A DNA stretch of 64,000 nucleotides from assembly GCF_013911965.1 (NCBI RefSeq), contig NZ_JACESE010000014.1, positions 1-64,000 on the forward strand, read 5' to 3'. Shown piece after piece: positions 16,758 to 25,419 of this stretch. The notes beneath the pieces were generated by a model that was not told the DNA's origin, ran no database searches, and worked only from the letters and a program-made list of their open reading frames with translations. The stretch comes from Phenylobacterium sp. Lineage in GTDB: Bacteria > Pseudomonadota > Alphaproteobacteria > Caulobacterales > Caulobacteraceae. Position numbers and translations under genes: made by a program. Position 1 is the first letter of the stretch. Each line of letters begins with the position of its first letter.

Positions 16758-17918
16758 TCAAGTCCCGTCGACCGACCCGCAGGAGCCGGGTCCCTGGGGT
16801 CGGAACGCGACGCCAACGCCTCGAGCGAAGCAACCCATCCGCCGGGCCGGCGACAGCGCCTGAAGCACGCCGGCCAGGTCGGGCGGTCCTGCTGGCGTCT
16901 CGCCGAAGAAGGCGGCGGCGGCGAGGGCGCCGAGGGCCGGGGCGGTCTGAAGGCCGAAGCCGCCCAGGCCGGCCATCCAGAAGAAGCCCGGCGCCCGGCC
17001 GTCCCATCCGACGAGCGGCAGGCGGTCGGGCGCAAAGGTGCGCAGGCCGGCCCACCGGCGGCTCACATGGGGCGGCGCGTGGGTGGTCATCTCGCCCAGC
17101 CGCGCCATGGCCAGGGCGACGCCGGCTTCGTCGGCGACGGCGTCTTCCGGCGCGCAGGCCGTCTCATCGGCCGGACAGACGAGCCACTGCGCGCCGAAGG
17201 GACGGATATAGAGCCGCTCGCCCAGGTGCTTGACGATCGGTCCGTCGAGGCTGCGCGGCGGCGCTTCGACGAGAACCACGGTCCGTCTGTAGGACGTCAG
17301 GCCAAGCGGCGGCAGGCCCGCCCGGCCGGCCGTCTCGTCGGCCCAGGCCCCTGTCGCATTGACGATCGCGCGGCAGACGATCTCCTCTCCGGCGAGCCTG
17401 AGGCGCCAGCCCTCGCCGTCATGCGAGACGATGTGAGCCTCGGTCCCGAGCCATACGGCCGCCCCGCGGCGGCTGGCCATGGCGATGAGACCTTGGTGCA
17501 GGCGGGCGGCGTCCAGTTCCCCCGTCTCCTCTTCCAGCCATGCCGCGCCGACGACAGACGAACGCAGGACGGGGCAGAGATCGCGCGCCTCGCGCGGGGT
17601 CAGCGGCCGGACCTTTCCGCACGGGGGTGGGTGATCGCTGGGCCCGAAATGGAGGACGGGGCGGGGCCGGACGAGGGCGTCGCCGATTTCGGCCGGCGGC
17701 CGCTCGAGAAACGGGCGGCTCGCCTCGGCCAGCGTGCGGACGACCGGGCCGCCGTAGGATGGGATGTACATTCCCGTCGAGCGCCCGCTGGCGTGGGCCC
17801 CCAGCCGCGCCTCCTTCTCCAGAAGGAGAACCCTGATCCGCGGCGCAAGGCTGGCCGCCACGGCGGCGCCGGCGACCCCGCCGCCCAGGACGACGGCGTC
17901 GAACCTATGGCCCGCCAT
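16758..17918 (-). CDS. FAD-dependent oxidoreductase (DAO family) in the ubi operon
   Basis: A 386-residue flavoprotein. The N-terminal dinucleotide fold VVLGGGVAGAAVAASL binds FAD, the middle resembles D-amino-acid or glycerol-3-phosphate oxidoreductases (NATGAWADETAG), and the C-terminal GLGGFGLQTAPALG region fits the DAO FAD site. The ATG overlaps the ubiV stop by one base (TGATG), so it is translated with ubiV. Related enzymes oxidise amino or hydroxy acids and can pass electrons to quinone, but the substrate cannot be read from sequence. A link to anaerobic quinone supply is inferred from position. Confidence 0.8.
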   Translation of the reverse strand: MAGHRFDAVVLGGGVAGAAVAASLAPRIRVLLLEKEARLGAHASGRSTGMYIPSYGGPVVRTLAEASRPFLERPPAEIGDALVRPRPVLHFGPSDHPPPCGKVRPLTPREARDLCPVLRSSVVGAAWLEEETGELDAARLHQGLIAMASRRGAAVWLGTEAHIVSHDGEGWRLRLAGEEIVCRAIVNATGAWADETAGRAGLPPLGLTSYRRTVVLVEAPPRSLDGPIVKHLGERLYIRPFGAQWLVCPADETACAPEDAVADEAGVALAMARLGEMTTHAPPHVSRRWAGLRTFAPDRLPLVGWDGRAPGFFWMAGLGGFGLQTAPALGALAAAAFFGETPAGPPDLAGVLQALSPARRMGCFARGVGVAFRPQGPGSCGSVDGT

Positions 17919-18811
17919 CAGCCCGGCACGGGGCGCATGCCGGGCTCGCCCTCGAGGTAGCCGGCGACCAGGGGGGCCGGAAGGTCGCTGGCCCTGAGCT
18001 GAGCATGCAGCCGTTCGACGTCCCCGCTGTCGATGAAGCGGCCGTAGGCGGCGATGACCGCAGACATGTCGCAGGCGTGCGGGGAGAGGCGCAGGGCGCG
18101 CACCCCGGCCGTCCACAGCGTCTCCGGCGAAAGCCCGACGCACTGCACGCCGTGGGAAAGCGTCTGCACCCCGTTGATGCTCAGGAACGGCGCGCCCTCC
18201 ACAGTCTGGACCGCCTGGCCATCGGGGTCGCGGTCGCAGACGAAGCGGCAGGTGTCCTTCGACAGGCCGAAGCGGTGGGCGTGGTGGCAGCGGGCCGAGA
18301 GCGCGAGCGGCATGCGCCCGAAGGCGAACAGCTCGATCGGCAGCGTCGGGCAGGCCCGATGGATTTCGGCGATCGCGCGCAGCGGCAGTTCGACGTTGGC
18401 GCAGAGGCGGTCACATCCTCGATCGATGAGAATCTGCGCCGCCGTCGCGTTGTAGACGTTCAGCAGCGGCCCGGCCGTGAAGGGCTGGCCGACCGGCAGG
18501 ACTGGCAGCGCCGAGACGTCGTTCACCTCCACCAGCGCCGCGTCCTCCAGCAGGCGGCGCATCCGGCTTCGGTCGCGCGCGGTGGCGAGCAGCGCCAGGG
18601 TGGACCAGACCACCTCCTTGCCGGCGGCCCTCAGGCGATCGGCCGCCCGGGCGAGGACGTCGGCGTTCAGAGGCTCGCGCTTTCCGCAGACCACCTCCCC
18701 CAGATAGACGCGCCGCACGAGGCTCTCGCCCGCCATGCGGTCGTAGAAGCCGGCGACATCCTCCGCCGACCAGTTGAACAGAAGCGGGCCAAGCGCGAGC
18801 TCCAATGTCAT
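17918..18811 (-). CDS. ubiV: UbiV, O2-independent ubiquinone hydroxylation protein
   Basis: A 297-residue U32-peptidase-like protein. C42, C175, C188 and C192 have the spacing of the four cysteines that bind [4Fe-4S] in E. coli UbiV (the last three are 13 and 4 residues apart in both). With UbiU it forms a complex that hydroxylates ubiquinone precursors without oxygen. It directly follows ubiU and overlaps the FAD oxidoreductase by one base. This shows the host can make ubiquinone during anaerobic nitrate respiration. Confidence 0.93.
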   Translation of the reverse strand: MTLELALGPLLFNWSAEDVAGFYDRMAGESLVRRVYLGEVVCGKREPLNADVLARAADRLRAAGKEVVWSTLALLATARDRSRMRRLLEDAALVEVNDVSALPVLPVGQPFTAGPLLNVYNATAAQILIDRGCDRLCANVELPLRAIAEIHRACPTLPIELFAFGRMPLALSARCHHAHRFGLSKDTCRFVCDRDPDGQAVQTVEGAPFLSINGVQTLSHGVQCVGLSPETLWTAGVRALRLSPHACDMSAVIAAYGRFIDSGDVERLHAQLRASDLPAPLVAGYLEGEPGMRPVPG

Positions 18812-18812
18812 C

Positions 18813-19805
18813 CTAGCGCCACCGCTTGTTGTAGGCGCCGGCGGTCTCTCGCCCGCCTTCGGCCAGGTCGGTGAGCAGGTGCTCGAAGGGCGCGGTGCTC
18901 TCGCCGCGGTCCAGGGCGTCGATCGCCGAGCGGAAGGCGCGTGTCACGCGCGCCACATAGGCCTTGCCGCGCTGCCGTCCCTCGATCTTGACGGCATGGA
19001 CGCCCGCCGCCCGCAGTTCGGCGAGCAGTCCCATGGCGTTGAGGCTGGTGGGCTCCTCGAAGAGGTAGGAGGCTTCTCCCTCCACGGCGAAGCGTCCCTT
19101 GCACAGCGTCGGATAGCCGACCGTCTTTCCGGCCGGCGCGTGATCGAGCGCCAGACCGGCCAATCGGGTGGTCATGCCCGCGGCCGAGCGTTCGAAGCTG
19201 ACGGCTTCCGGCGGCGAACAGACGCCCGACAGGTTCGGCGACTGGCCGGTCGCATAGGACGAGAGCGCGCACCGCCCTTCGGCCATGACGCAGAGGCCGC
19301 CGAAGACGAAGGCTTCCACCTCGGTGGCGACATCGGCGACCAGGCGGGCGATTTCCTGCGCCGACAGCACCCGCGGCAGAACCACCCGGCGCACCCCGAA
19401 GGTCTCGGCGTAGAAGGCGATCGCCTCGGGCGTGTTGGCGGCCGCCTGGACCGACAGGTGCAGCCGAGCCGTCGGGCTTAGGGCCCGGACGTGGGCCAGG
19501 ACGGCCAGATCGGCGGCGATGATGGCGTCAGCGCCGGCTTCCAGGGCGGTTTCGGCCGAACGGCGCCAGCGGGCTTCGTCGCCGGCCCGGGCGAAGGTGT
19601 TGATGGCCACGAGCACCTTGGCCCCTCGGCGGTGGCAATCGGTCACCGCCTGCGCCAGCTCTCCGGCGTCGAAGTTGAGGCCCGGGAAATTGCGGGCGTT
19701 GGTCTCGTCACGCAGGCCGCAATAGACGCTGTCGGCGCCCGCCTCCACGGCGGCCTCGAGCATGGCCGGCGATCCCGCCGGGCAGACGAGCTCAATCGAT
19801 CCCAT
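18813..19805 (-). CDS. ubiU: UbiU, O2-independent ubiquinone hydroxylation protein
   Basis: A 330-residue U32-peptidase-family protein that acts with UbiV. C172, C179, C196 and C235 show the 7-17-39 spacing of the [4Fe-4S] cysteines of E. coli UbiU. The N-terminal ELVCPAGSP and ADSVYCGL motifs are typical. The start overlaps the end of ubiT by 14 bases and only one base separates it from ubiV. The ubiT-ubiU-ubiV order forms one operon. Confidence 0.94.
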   Translation of the reverse strand: MGSIELVCPAGSPAMLEAAVEAGADSVYCGLRDETNARNFPGLNFDAGELAQAVTDCHRRGAKVLVAINTFARAGDEARWRRSAETALEAGADAIIAADLAVLAHVRALSPTARLHLSVQAAANTPEAIAFYAETFGVRRVVLPRVLSAQEIARLVADVATEVEAFVFGGLCVMAEGRCALSSYATGQSPNLSGVCSPPEAVSFERSAAGMTTRLAGLALDHAPAGKTVGYPTLCKGRFAVEGEASYLFEEPTSLNAMGLLAELRAAGVHAVKIEGRQRGKAYVARVTRAFRSAIDALDRGESTAPFEHLLTDLAEGGRETAGAYNKRWR

Positions 19806-20325
19806 GGGCCCCTCGCGGTCGAAGCGTGGTGCGGCGCCAGTCCAGCAGCCGGCGCAGGATCGGCTCCAGGCCGGGCGCCAGGGCGGCGGGCGCGAGAAGA
19901 TCGGCCAGGCGCAGGTCGGCCGCCTCCAGGGCGTTGTGCAGCGCCATGATCGCGGCCGTGTCGCCGGTGACGTCGAGAGCGCCGGAGAAGAAGATGGCGT
20001 CGGCGTCGGCCGACCCCTCGAACAGGGCGAGCAGATCGGGCAGGGCGCCGGCGACGGCGGCGACGCAACCGGGCGTCGGACCCCGCCGGACGACCCGAAC
20101 CTGCCCGCCGCCGCTTTCCAGCCTCAGCTCGAAGGCCACCGGCAGGTCGGTCGGCGCGATGAGGTACCGGCAGCCCTGATATCGGCCGAGGCGCCCGAAG
20201 GCGGCCGGGGATCGCCTCCAGGCCCGCCGGATCGCCCGATTGAGCAAGACTTCAACAGGCCGTCGCATCGCCATGGCGACGTCGGCGAGCGCCTGTTCTG
20301 TCACGCGCTTGTCCAACTGCAGCAT
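19792..20325 (-). CDS. ubiT: UbiT, SCP2-domain lipid-binding accessory protein
   Basis: A 177-residue protein with an SCP2 sterol-carrier fold (about residues 50-135; FELRLESGGGQVRVV and SGALDVTGDTAAIMALHNAL). UbiT is the accessory factor of anaerobic ubiquinone synthesis, thought to bind the hydrophobic intermediates. ATG 20325 follows GAGGGGG. It is first in ubiT-ubiU-ubiV-FAD oxidoreductase, and its promoter must lie in the 111 bases shared with the end of the Crp/Fnr gene. Confidence 0.9.
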   Translation of the reverse strand: MLQLDKRVTEQALADVAMAMRRPVEVLLNRAIRRAWRRSPAAFGRLGRYQGCRYLIAPTDLPVAFELRLESGGGQVRVVRRGPTPGCVAAVAGALPDLLALFEGSADADAIFFSGALDVTGDTAAIMALHNALEAADLRLADLLAPAALAPGLEPILRRLLDWRRTTLRPRGAHGID

Positions 20326-20398
20326 GGTCCCCCTCGTGGCGGAGCCGATCGCTCCTGTCGGAGGCCTACGGGATCGGGGCGGGACGTCGAATGGCGTC

Positions 20399-20418
20399 GG
20401 TCAACGGCGCTGTTGACC
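20399..20418. repeat. Inverted repeat between the Crp/Fnr gene and ubiT
   Basis: GGTCAAC (20399-20405) and GTTGACC (20412-20418) flank a 6-base spacer. It could be a weak terminator for the upstream regulator or an operator for ubiT. The half-sites GTCAA and TTGAC are those of Fnr boxes but point outward, so it is not a standard Fnr site. Confidence 0.4.
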
Positions 20419-20436
20419 TTGGTTGGCCCGGCTCTC

Positions 20437-21210
20437 CTAGGCGATCAATTGGGTCGGTCTGTTGGACCAGGTTTCCAGCTGCGCCTTGCCGGCGCTGCGC
20501 GTCACCTCGGGCGCATGGCTGTCGATCAGCAGGTCGGGCTTGGCCAGGCGCGCCAGGACGACCGGCCGGGTGATGGTCACGGAGGGGCCGTTCACGCTCA
20601 CCCCGTAGTCGGCCAGGTTGGCGAAGGCCCGCGAGAGGTTCTCCGGCGTCATGCCCAGCAGGGAGGCGAGCACCCGCTTCTCGTGAGGCAGGGTCACCGT
20701 TTCGGCGTCCCCCTGCCGGACCCGCAGGGTGATCAGGTAGTTGGCCAGGCGTTCGATGCCGCCGCGCAGCTTCTGGTTCTTGATCGAACGGACGAGGCCG
20801 CGGTAGCAGCCGGCGAGCTCCTCGCTGACTGCGAACCCGAAGCCGGCATCCTCGCGCATCTCGCGGCGCAGGGTTTCGCCGGAGATCATCAGGACATCGG
20901 ATCGCTCGCGGGTGGTGGCGGTCATCAGGGCGCTTGTGTCGAGCACCACCGCAGCCAGGATGAAGGTCGAGAGCGGTCCCAGCAGGGCGAGGATCGTCTC
21001 CTTGTCGTTCCAGGTGCCGGACAGCTCCACGGTTCCGTCCAGCACGATGTAGAGAAAGTCGACGCTGTCGCCTTCCATCAGGAGCGTCGTGCCGGCGGGA
21101 AACCGCTGCAGAAAGGCCCCCTGCATCAGACGCTGGAAGGTCTCCTCGCTCGCCGCCTGCAGGAACGGCAGGGTGCGCACGCGTTCGATGTCGGCTTCTC
21201 TGATCGGCAT
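20437..21210 (-). CDS. Crp/Fnr-family regulator, Dnr/NarR-like
   Basis: A 257-residue Crp/Fnr protein. It has a cyclic-nucleotide-binding-type beta-roll (about residues 15-120), a dimer helix, and a C-terminal helix-turn-helix (HEKRVLASLLGMTPENLSRA; reading helix around PENLSR). It lacks the N-terminal cysteine cluster of Fnr (only one cysteine overall), so it is unlikely to sense O2 through Fe-S. A haem/NO-sensing Dnr or NarR role is more plausible. ATG 21210 is in frame with the fold. It probably drives the many TTG-N8-CAA boxes in this region, including its own at 21263. Confidence 0.88.
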   Translation of the reverse strand: MPIREADIERVRTLPFLQAASEETFQRLMQGAFLQRFPAGTTLLMEGDSVDFLYIVLDGTVELSGTWNDKETILALLGPLSTFILAAVVLDTSALMTATTRERSDVLMISGETLRREMREDAGFGFAVSEELAGCYRGLVRSIKNQKLRGGIERLANYLITLRVRQGDAETVTLPHEKRVLASLLGMTPENLSRAFANLADYGVSVNGPSVTITRPVVLARLAKPDLLIDSHAPEVTRSAGKAQLETWSNRPTQLIA

Positions 21211-21216
21211 TCATGA

Positions 21217-21235
21217 CCCTCCCTTGCAGGGAGGG
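21217..21235 (-). promoter_or_regulatory. Hairpin enclosing the SD of the Crp/Fnr gene
   Basis: A perfect 7-base inverted repeat (CCCTCCC and GGGAGGG, 5-base loop) lies 6 bases ahead of ATG 21210. On the minus-strand mRNA the GGGAGGG arm is the Shine-Dalgarno sequence, so pairing would hide it. Translational control is possible but untested. Confidence 0.45.
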
Positions 21236-21262
21236 AACATGCGGGCGTTCGTCGCGCGAACC

Positions 21263-21276
21263 TTGATCTATGTCAG
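21263..21276. promoter_or_regulatory. Fnr/Dnr-type box upstream of the Crp/Fnr gene
   Basis: TTGATCTATGTCAG matches TTGAY-N4-RTCAA except the last base. It lies 53 bases upstream of ATG 21210 and overlaps the mobA stop. It suggests autoregulation or a regulatory cascade. Confidence 0.5.
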
Positions 21277-21887
21277 GCCGCCGAGCATTGGCGGTCCGCC
21301 GTATCGTCGCAGCGCGCCAGATCGGCCGGCGTGTTCAGGTTGACGAAGGATCCGGAGGCCTCCGCCGACCAGGACACCCGGCAGGCGCCGATCTCCCGCA
21401 GCAGCCCCTTCAGCGACCGGCCGCCGTGAGCCAGGTAGGCGGTGAGGCTTTGGCGCGCCTGGGGCCTCCAGAGGCCGCAGGCCGGATGGTCGCGATGGCC
21501 GTCGCTCGGGAAGGCGGCGAGGACCTGAGGCGCAAGGTCGAGCGCCGCCTCCAGCCGGCAATACAGATCCGTCGGCAGGCGCGGTGCGTCGCAGGGAATG
21601 GTCAGCACATGCTTCACCCCCAGTCCCGCGGCGTGATCCAGGGCGGCGGCCACGCCGGCGAGGGGCCCCTCGACCCCATCCGGATCGAAGAGCAGAAGGG
21701 CGGGCGGCAGACCGGCGGCCTGGCCCGCGTCCCGGACCGACAGGGCGAGGTGATCGGCGAAGCCGGCGGCCAGGCGGAGCGCGTGTTCCCCCAGCGGGCG
21801 GCCGTTCAGGAGGCGCTGTGGCTTGCCGCCCCCCATCCGCTCTCCGGCGCCGCCGGCCAGCACCACGCAGAGCCGCTGCGCGCTCAT
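21273..21887 (-). CDS. mobA: MobA, molybdenum cofactor guanylyltransferase
   Basis: A 204-residue nucleotidyltransferase. The GTP-binding signature LAGGAGERMGGGKPQRLL at the N-terminus and IPCDAPRLP further on are typical of MobA. It adds GMP to molybdopterin to form the MGD cofactor needed by NarG. ATG 21887 overlaps the carbonic anhydrase stop by 4 bases, and the longer frame upstream is a shadow. It is the last gene of the nar operon extension, which fits co-production with nitrate reductase. Confidence 0.92.
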   Translation of the reverse strand: MSAQRLCVVLAGGAGERMGGGKPQRLLNGRPLGEHALRLAAGFADHLALSVRDAGQAAGLPPALLLFDPDGVEGPLAGVAAALDHAAGLGVKHVLTIPCDAPRLPTDLYCRLEAALDLAPQVLAAFPSDGHRDHPACGLWRPQARQSLTAYLAHGGRSLKGLLREIGACRVSWSAEASGSFVNLNTPADLARCDDTADRQCSAA

Positions 21888-22537
21888 GGCCTTCGCCCCT
21901 GCCGCCGGTGGAAGCGGTCGGAGGCCGCCAGCGCCCGCGCCCGCTCGAGCCGGCCGACCGAAACGTCCAGATCGCGCAGCAGGCCGTCCTGGATGGAGTA
22001 GATCCAGCCGTGGACCTCCAGCGGCTGCTTTCGCCGCCAGGCGTCGCGGACGAACGGATTGGCCGCGATGTTGCGGACCTGTTCGATCACGTTGCGCTCG
22101 CAGAGGTCGTTCACCCGCGCCTCCGGATCGGAGATGGTCGCCAGCTCGTGCTCGCATCGCCAGGAGAGCGTGCGGACCGGGGAGAGCCAGTGGTCGATCA
22201 GGCCGTGCCGCTTCTCCGACAGGGCGGCGCGCACGCCGCCGCAGCCGTAGTGGCCGCAGACGATGACGTGGCGGACCTTGAGCACCTCGACCGCAAACTG
22301 CAGCACCGAAAGGAAGTTGGCGTCCTGCGCCGGCGCGAGGTTGGCGACGTTCCGGTGCACGAAGAGCTCGCCCGGATTCAGGCCGACGATCTCGTTGGCC
22401 GGCACCCGGCTGTCGGAACAGCCGATCCAGAGGTATTCCGGGCTCTGCTGACCGGCCAGGCGGCGGAAGTACTCCGGATCGGCGCGGTTGCGCGCGGCGG
22501 CCCAGCGCAGATTGTTCTCGAAGAGGTCGGCGATCAC
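21884..22537 (-). CDS. Beta-class carbonic anhydrase
   Basis: A 217-residue beta-carbonic anhydrase with zinc ligands C40, D42 (GCSDSRVP), H96 and C99 (CGHYGCGG). It interconverts CO2 and bicarbonate in the cytoplasm. The start overlaps the hemerythrin-like gene by 4 bases and its stop overlaps mobA. Its place in a nitrate-reductase operon is unusual; it may supply bicarbonate or buffer pH during anaerobic growth. Confidence 0.94.
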   Translation of the reverse strand: MIADLFENNLRWAAARNRADPEYFRRLAGQQSPEYLWIGCSDSRVPANEIVGLNPGELFVHRNVANLAPAQDANFLSVLQFAVEVLKVRHVIVCGHYGCGGVRAALSEKRHGLIDHWLSPVRTLSWRCEHELATISDPEARVNDLCERNVIEQVRNIAANPFVRDAWRRKQPLEVHGWIYSIQDGLLRDLDVSVGRLERARALAASDRFHRRQGRRP

Positions 22538-23085
22538 GGGCGCGCGTCCAGGACCAGTCCGCGCCGGGCGGCCAGGCGCCGGCTGAGCGCCAGGAGGTCC
22601 TCGGCCGACAGCCTCAGCCGGGCGATCGGCAGGACGACGGCGTTCTCCAGCGCCAGGTGCCGCAGTTCATGGCGCGCGAAGGTGACGAGGGTCGACTTCG
22701 CCTGAGGATCCAGACCCGGCGCCTTGCGGGCCGAGAGGCAGGCCTCCAGGCGTGTTCGCACCGCCTCGGCGTGGGCGACGTCGGCCCTGTGCTCGGCCGA
22801 CAGCCGTCCGAGCGCATTTTCGATCTCGTCCTCCGGCAGGGCGCGGCGGCGGAGCAGGGGAAAGAGGTCTTCTTCCTCGTCGATGACGTGCAGGGCCAGG
22901 TCGTAACGGATGAAGTCGAGGATGCGCGTGATCGGCTCGGCGGCGAAGGCGCTCGCCGCGGCGACCTCCTCCACCAGGCGGCAAAGCTGGCGATGCCGGT
23001 AGTGCTCGGCGAAGAACCACTCGAGCGGCTCGCGCAGCAGCTCGCGTGGAATCTCCTCGATGTCGGCAAGGGGGGCGCTCGCCAT
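22534..23085 (-). CDS. Hemerythrin-like HHE-domain protein
   Basis: A 183-residue helical protein with spaced His and Glu residues expected of a di-iron hemerythrin fold: H29/H31 (FFAEHYRHRQL), H66 followed by EEEDLFPLL, H97, and the later RHELRHLALENAVVLP. Such domains bind O2, NO or act in iron-centre repair. ATG 23085 follows GGAG, and the larger frame to 24801 is not genic. It overlaps the carbonic anhydrase by 4 bases. A role in NO or O2 defence during nitrate respiration is inferred. Confidence 0.85.
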   Translation of the reverse strand: MASAPLADIEEIPRELLREPLEWFFAEHYRHRQLCRLVEEVAAASAFAAEPITRILDFIRYDLALHVIDEEEDLFPLLRRRALPEDEIENALGRLSAEHRADVAHAEAVRTRLEACLSARKAPGLDPQAKSTLVTFARHELRHLALENAVVLPIARLRLSAEDLLALSRRLAARRGLVLDARP

Positions 23086-23102
23086 GGCGGCTCTCCAGAG
23101 GC

Positions 23103-24293
23103 TCAGTAGCGGTAGTCGAGGCTCACCCAGACCTTGGTGCGGTCGGCGTAGCCCGGGCGGTCGCCGTCGAACCACGCGACCTTGGTCTCCAGGGTCAGGC
23201 GCTTGCCGAGCGGCGCGGCGGCCAGGAGATCGATTTCGGTCCCGTACGGATCGCCGTCGTCGGGCAGGGTGAAGCGGTGAGCGGCCGCAACCAGGCGGAT
23301 GGGGGGCAGGGCCTGCGTCCGCAGCGTGGCGCCGGCCTTCAGGTTGAGGTCCTGGACGCCCTCGGGCGGCGTGGCGAGAAAGACGTCGGCCCAGCCCTGG
23401 AAGGCGTGAAGCGTCGCGAGCGGCGTGGAGAAGCCGCGGCGGCCGTCTCCGTCGAGGCGTTCGACGCCGAGGCTGCCCCAGGTGTCGCCCTTGCGCAGCC
23501 CGACCGAAGCCGCGGCGTAGTCGACCTCGAAGTCGAGGGGATTGGCCGCATGGTCCGTCTGGCGCGCGTAGGCCGCCTCCAGCGTGCCCTTCAGGCCGTC
23601 GGCTGAGATCGGCTTGTGGATCTGGACCCCGAGACCGAGCGTGGCGCTCGACTGGGTCGGCGCGTTTGCGAAGTCCAGCCACTCGCCGTGCGCGCTGAGC
23701 TGGCCCCAGGGCTGTTTCCAGTCGGCCTGAGCCAGGTGGCTGTCGGAGCGCCATTCGCCCTGAGGGCTGTCGTCGCCGAACACCCGCCGCACCCGGTCCA
23801 CATAGGCGTAGGTCACCGACAGATCCTTGGCGGCCTTCAGGTCGAGCCGGACGGCGTCGAAGGTCTGCTCGTTCTGGCGGAAGCCCACATTGCCGACGAA
23901 GCGGGCCGAACCGAGCACGATCCGCTGGCGGCCGACGGTCGCTGCGCCCTTGTCGCCCGTCCAGGAGAGCTGCAGGCGGTTGAGCTCGGTCGTCTCGGGG
24001 TCGGCCACGACCGGAAGGTTCGCCTTGCCGTTCGTGGTGGAGTTGTAGCGGTCCTCCACGGCCAGGACGTTCTCGCCCTCGATCAGGCCCTGGAAGCCGC
24101 GCCAGACGGGCGTCTGCAGGCCCAGACGCGTGCGCAGGGTGAGCGCCCCGGCGTCCTTCGCCAGGTCCGCCTGATCGACGCCCTCGTAACGCAGGCGGCT
24201 CTCCAGGATCAGCTTGACCTCGTCGGCGGCGGCGGGACTTGCGCAGAAGGCGCCGGAGACGAGGGCCGCAGCCCACAGATGTGGATGGCGCAT
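23103..24293 (-). CDS. Outer-membrane porin-like beta-barrel protein
   Basis: A 396-residue protein with signal peptide (ending SPAAA), a strand pattern of alternating residues and a C-terminal aromatic WVSLDYRY typical of outer-membrane barrels. The segment DAVRLDLKAAKDLSVTYAYV resembles alginate-export/OprB-like porins. It lies between ppiC and the hemerythrin gene in the nar operon, so it may be a nitrate- or nitrite-permeable channel. This is an inference; no specificity is visible. Confidence 0.8.
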   Translation of the reverse strand: MRHPHLWAAALVSGAFCASPAAADEVKLILESRLRYEGVDQADLAKDAGALTLRTRLGLQTPVWRGFQGLIEGENVLAVEDRYNSTTNGKANLPVVADPETTELNRLQLSWTGDKGAATVGRQRIVLGSARFVGNVGFRQNEQTFDAVRLDLKAAKDLSVTYAYVDRVRRVFGDDSPQGEWRSDSHLAQADWKQPWGQLSAHGEWLDFANAPTQSSATLGLGVQIHKPISADGLKGTLEAAYARQTDHAANPLDFEVDYAAASVGLRKGDTWGSLGVERLDGDGRRGFSTPLATLHAFQGWADVFLATPPEGVQDLNLKAGATLRTQALPPIRLVAAAHRFTLPDDGDPYGTEIDLLAAAPLGKRLTLETKVAWFDGDRPGYADRTKVWVSLDYRY

Positions 24294-24298
24294 GGTCT

Positions 24299-25405
24299 TC
24301 AGACCCTTCGGATGACGGTGAAGCGCGGCTTGGGCGGCGCCACCTTGAGGCGGAGAATGGCGGCCAACGCGGCGAGCGCGGGGTCGGCGGCGCCCTGGGC
24401 GGCGGAGATGAGCTTGGTCCAGTCCTCGTCCGTGGCCTCGGCCAGGAAGTCGGCGGTGGTCGCCTGCACGTAGTCTGCAAGCGGGACGCCTGCGGCCTCT
24501 GCGGCCGCCGCCACCTTCTCGAAGAAGGCCGGGTCGACCGCCTGCAGCCAGGACTCCAGACGTTCGCCGGCCAGCCCCGGCTCGAGCAGCCGGCCGAGGG
24601 TGAGCGAGCCCTCGCGGACCCGGCCATCGTCGCTGAGGCTGACCGCCACGCCCTCGGTGCGGGCCGCGGCCGCCAGGTCGGCGACATAGCGGGTCGCCGC
24701 AGCGGTCCAGGCGCGGCTCTCCAGGTGAAGGCGGATCCGGTCCTCGACCAGCTCGAAGGGCAGCAACCGGCCCTCGATGCGGCGATCGAGGCGGAGCACA
24801 TGCCAGCCGAAGCGGGAGCGGACGGGCGAGGCCGCCACTTCGCCCGGCTGGAGGCCCGCCAGCGCGCTCTCGACCTCGCCCACCAGGTCGCCGGGGCGAA
24901 GCTGGCCCAGGGAGCCGCCGGCGCTGGCGCCCGACGGGCAGGCCGAGTGGGTGCGAGCGAGATCGGCGAAGCTCGCCAGGCCCTGGCGGAGCTGAGCGAT
25001 CAGGTCATCGGCCAGGGCCTGGGCGCCGGCGTCGCCATCCGCCTCCGCCTCCGCCTCGAGCAGGATGTGCGAGGCTTCGGTGAGCGGCGGGGTGCGGAAC
25101 CGCTCGCGCTGGCTCTCGTAGAGGCGCAGGCACTCCGCCTGGCTGGGCGTGGCCACCGAGAGCTCGGTTTCCAGCACCGCGCGGGCCAAGGCCTCTTCGG
25201 GGGTTTCTTCCCGCCCCAGGGCGTCGGTCTCCGGTTCCGGCGTCAGGCCGAGGTCCTGACCGCGTCGGATGAGCAGAGCCCGGATGGCGAGCGCGTGGGC
25301 GGCGGCGGCCCGGGCCTCGGCCGCCGAGGCGCTGGGATGGTTCTGGATTTCCTGGGCGATGAGCGCTTCGGGCAGCTCGACGCCGTCGATCACGAGAGAG
25401 GGCAT
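24299..25405 (-). CDS. PpiC-type (parvulin) peptidyl-prolyl isomerase
   Basis: A 368-residue protein with a central parvulin domain (about residues 105-205; EASHILLEAEAEADGD, GGSLGQLRPGDLV, FGWHVLRLDRR). There is no signal peptide, so it is probably cytoplasmic, like NifM-type isomerases. Such genes often follow narI in proteobacterial nar operons, where they are thought to help nitrate reductase maturation. The C-terminal 130 residues are helical and I cannot assign them. It starts 14 bases after the narI stop. Confidence 0.88.
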   Translation of the reverse strand: MPSLVIDGVELPEALIAQEIQNHPSASAAEARAAAAHALAIRALLIRRGQDLGLTPEPETDALGREETPEEALARAVLETELSVATPSQAECLRLYESQRERFRTPPLTEASHILLEAEAEADGDAGAQALADDLIAQLRQGLASFADLARTHSACPSGASAGGSLGQLRPGDLVGEVESALAGLQPGEVAASPVRSRFGWHVLRLDRRIEGRLLPFELVEDRIRLHLESRAWTAAATRYVADLAAAARTEGVAVSLSDDGRVREGSLTLGRLLEPGLAGERLESWLQAVDPAFFEKVAAAAEAAGVPLADYVQATTADFLAEATDEDWTKLISAAQGAADPALAALAAILRLKVAPPKPRFTVIRRV

Positions 25406-25419
25406 GAGGGGGCTCCGGC

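Noticed and set aside
20399-20418. Inverted repeat read as an Fnr box for ubiT
   Set aside because: The half-sites face outward and the spacing is wrong for TTG-N8-CAA; it is kept only as an inverted repeat.
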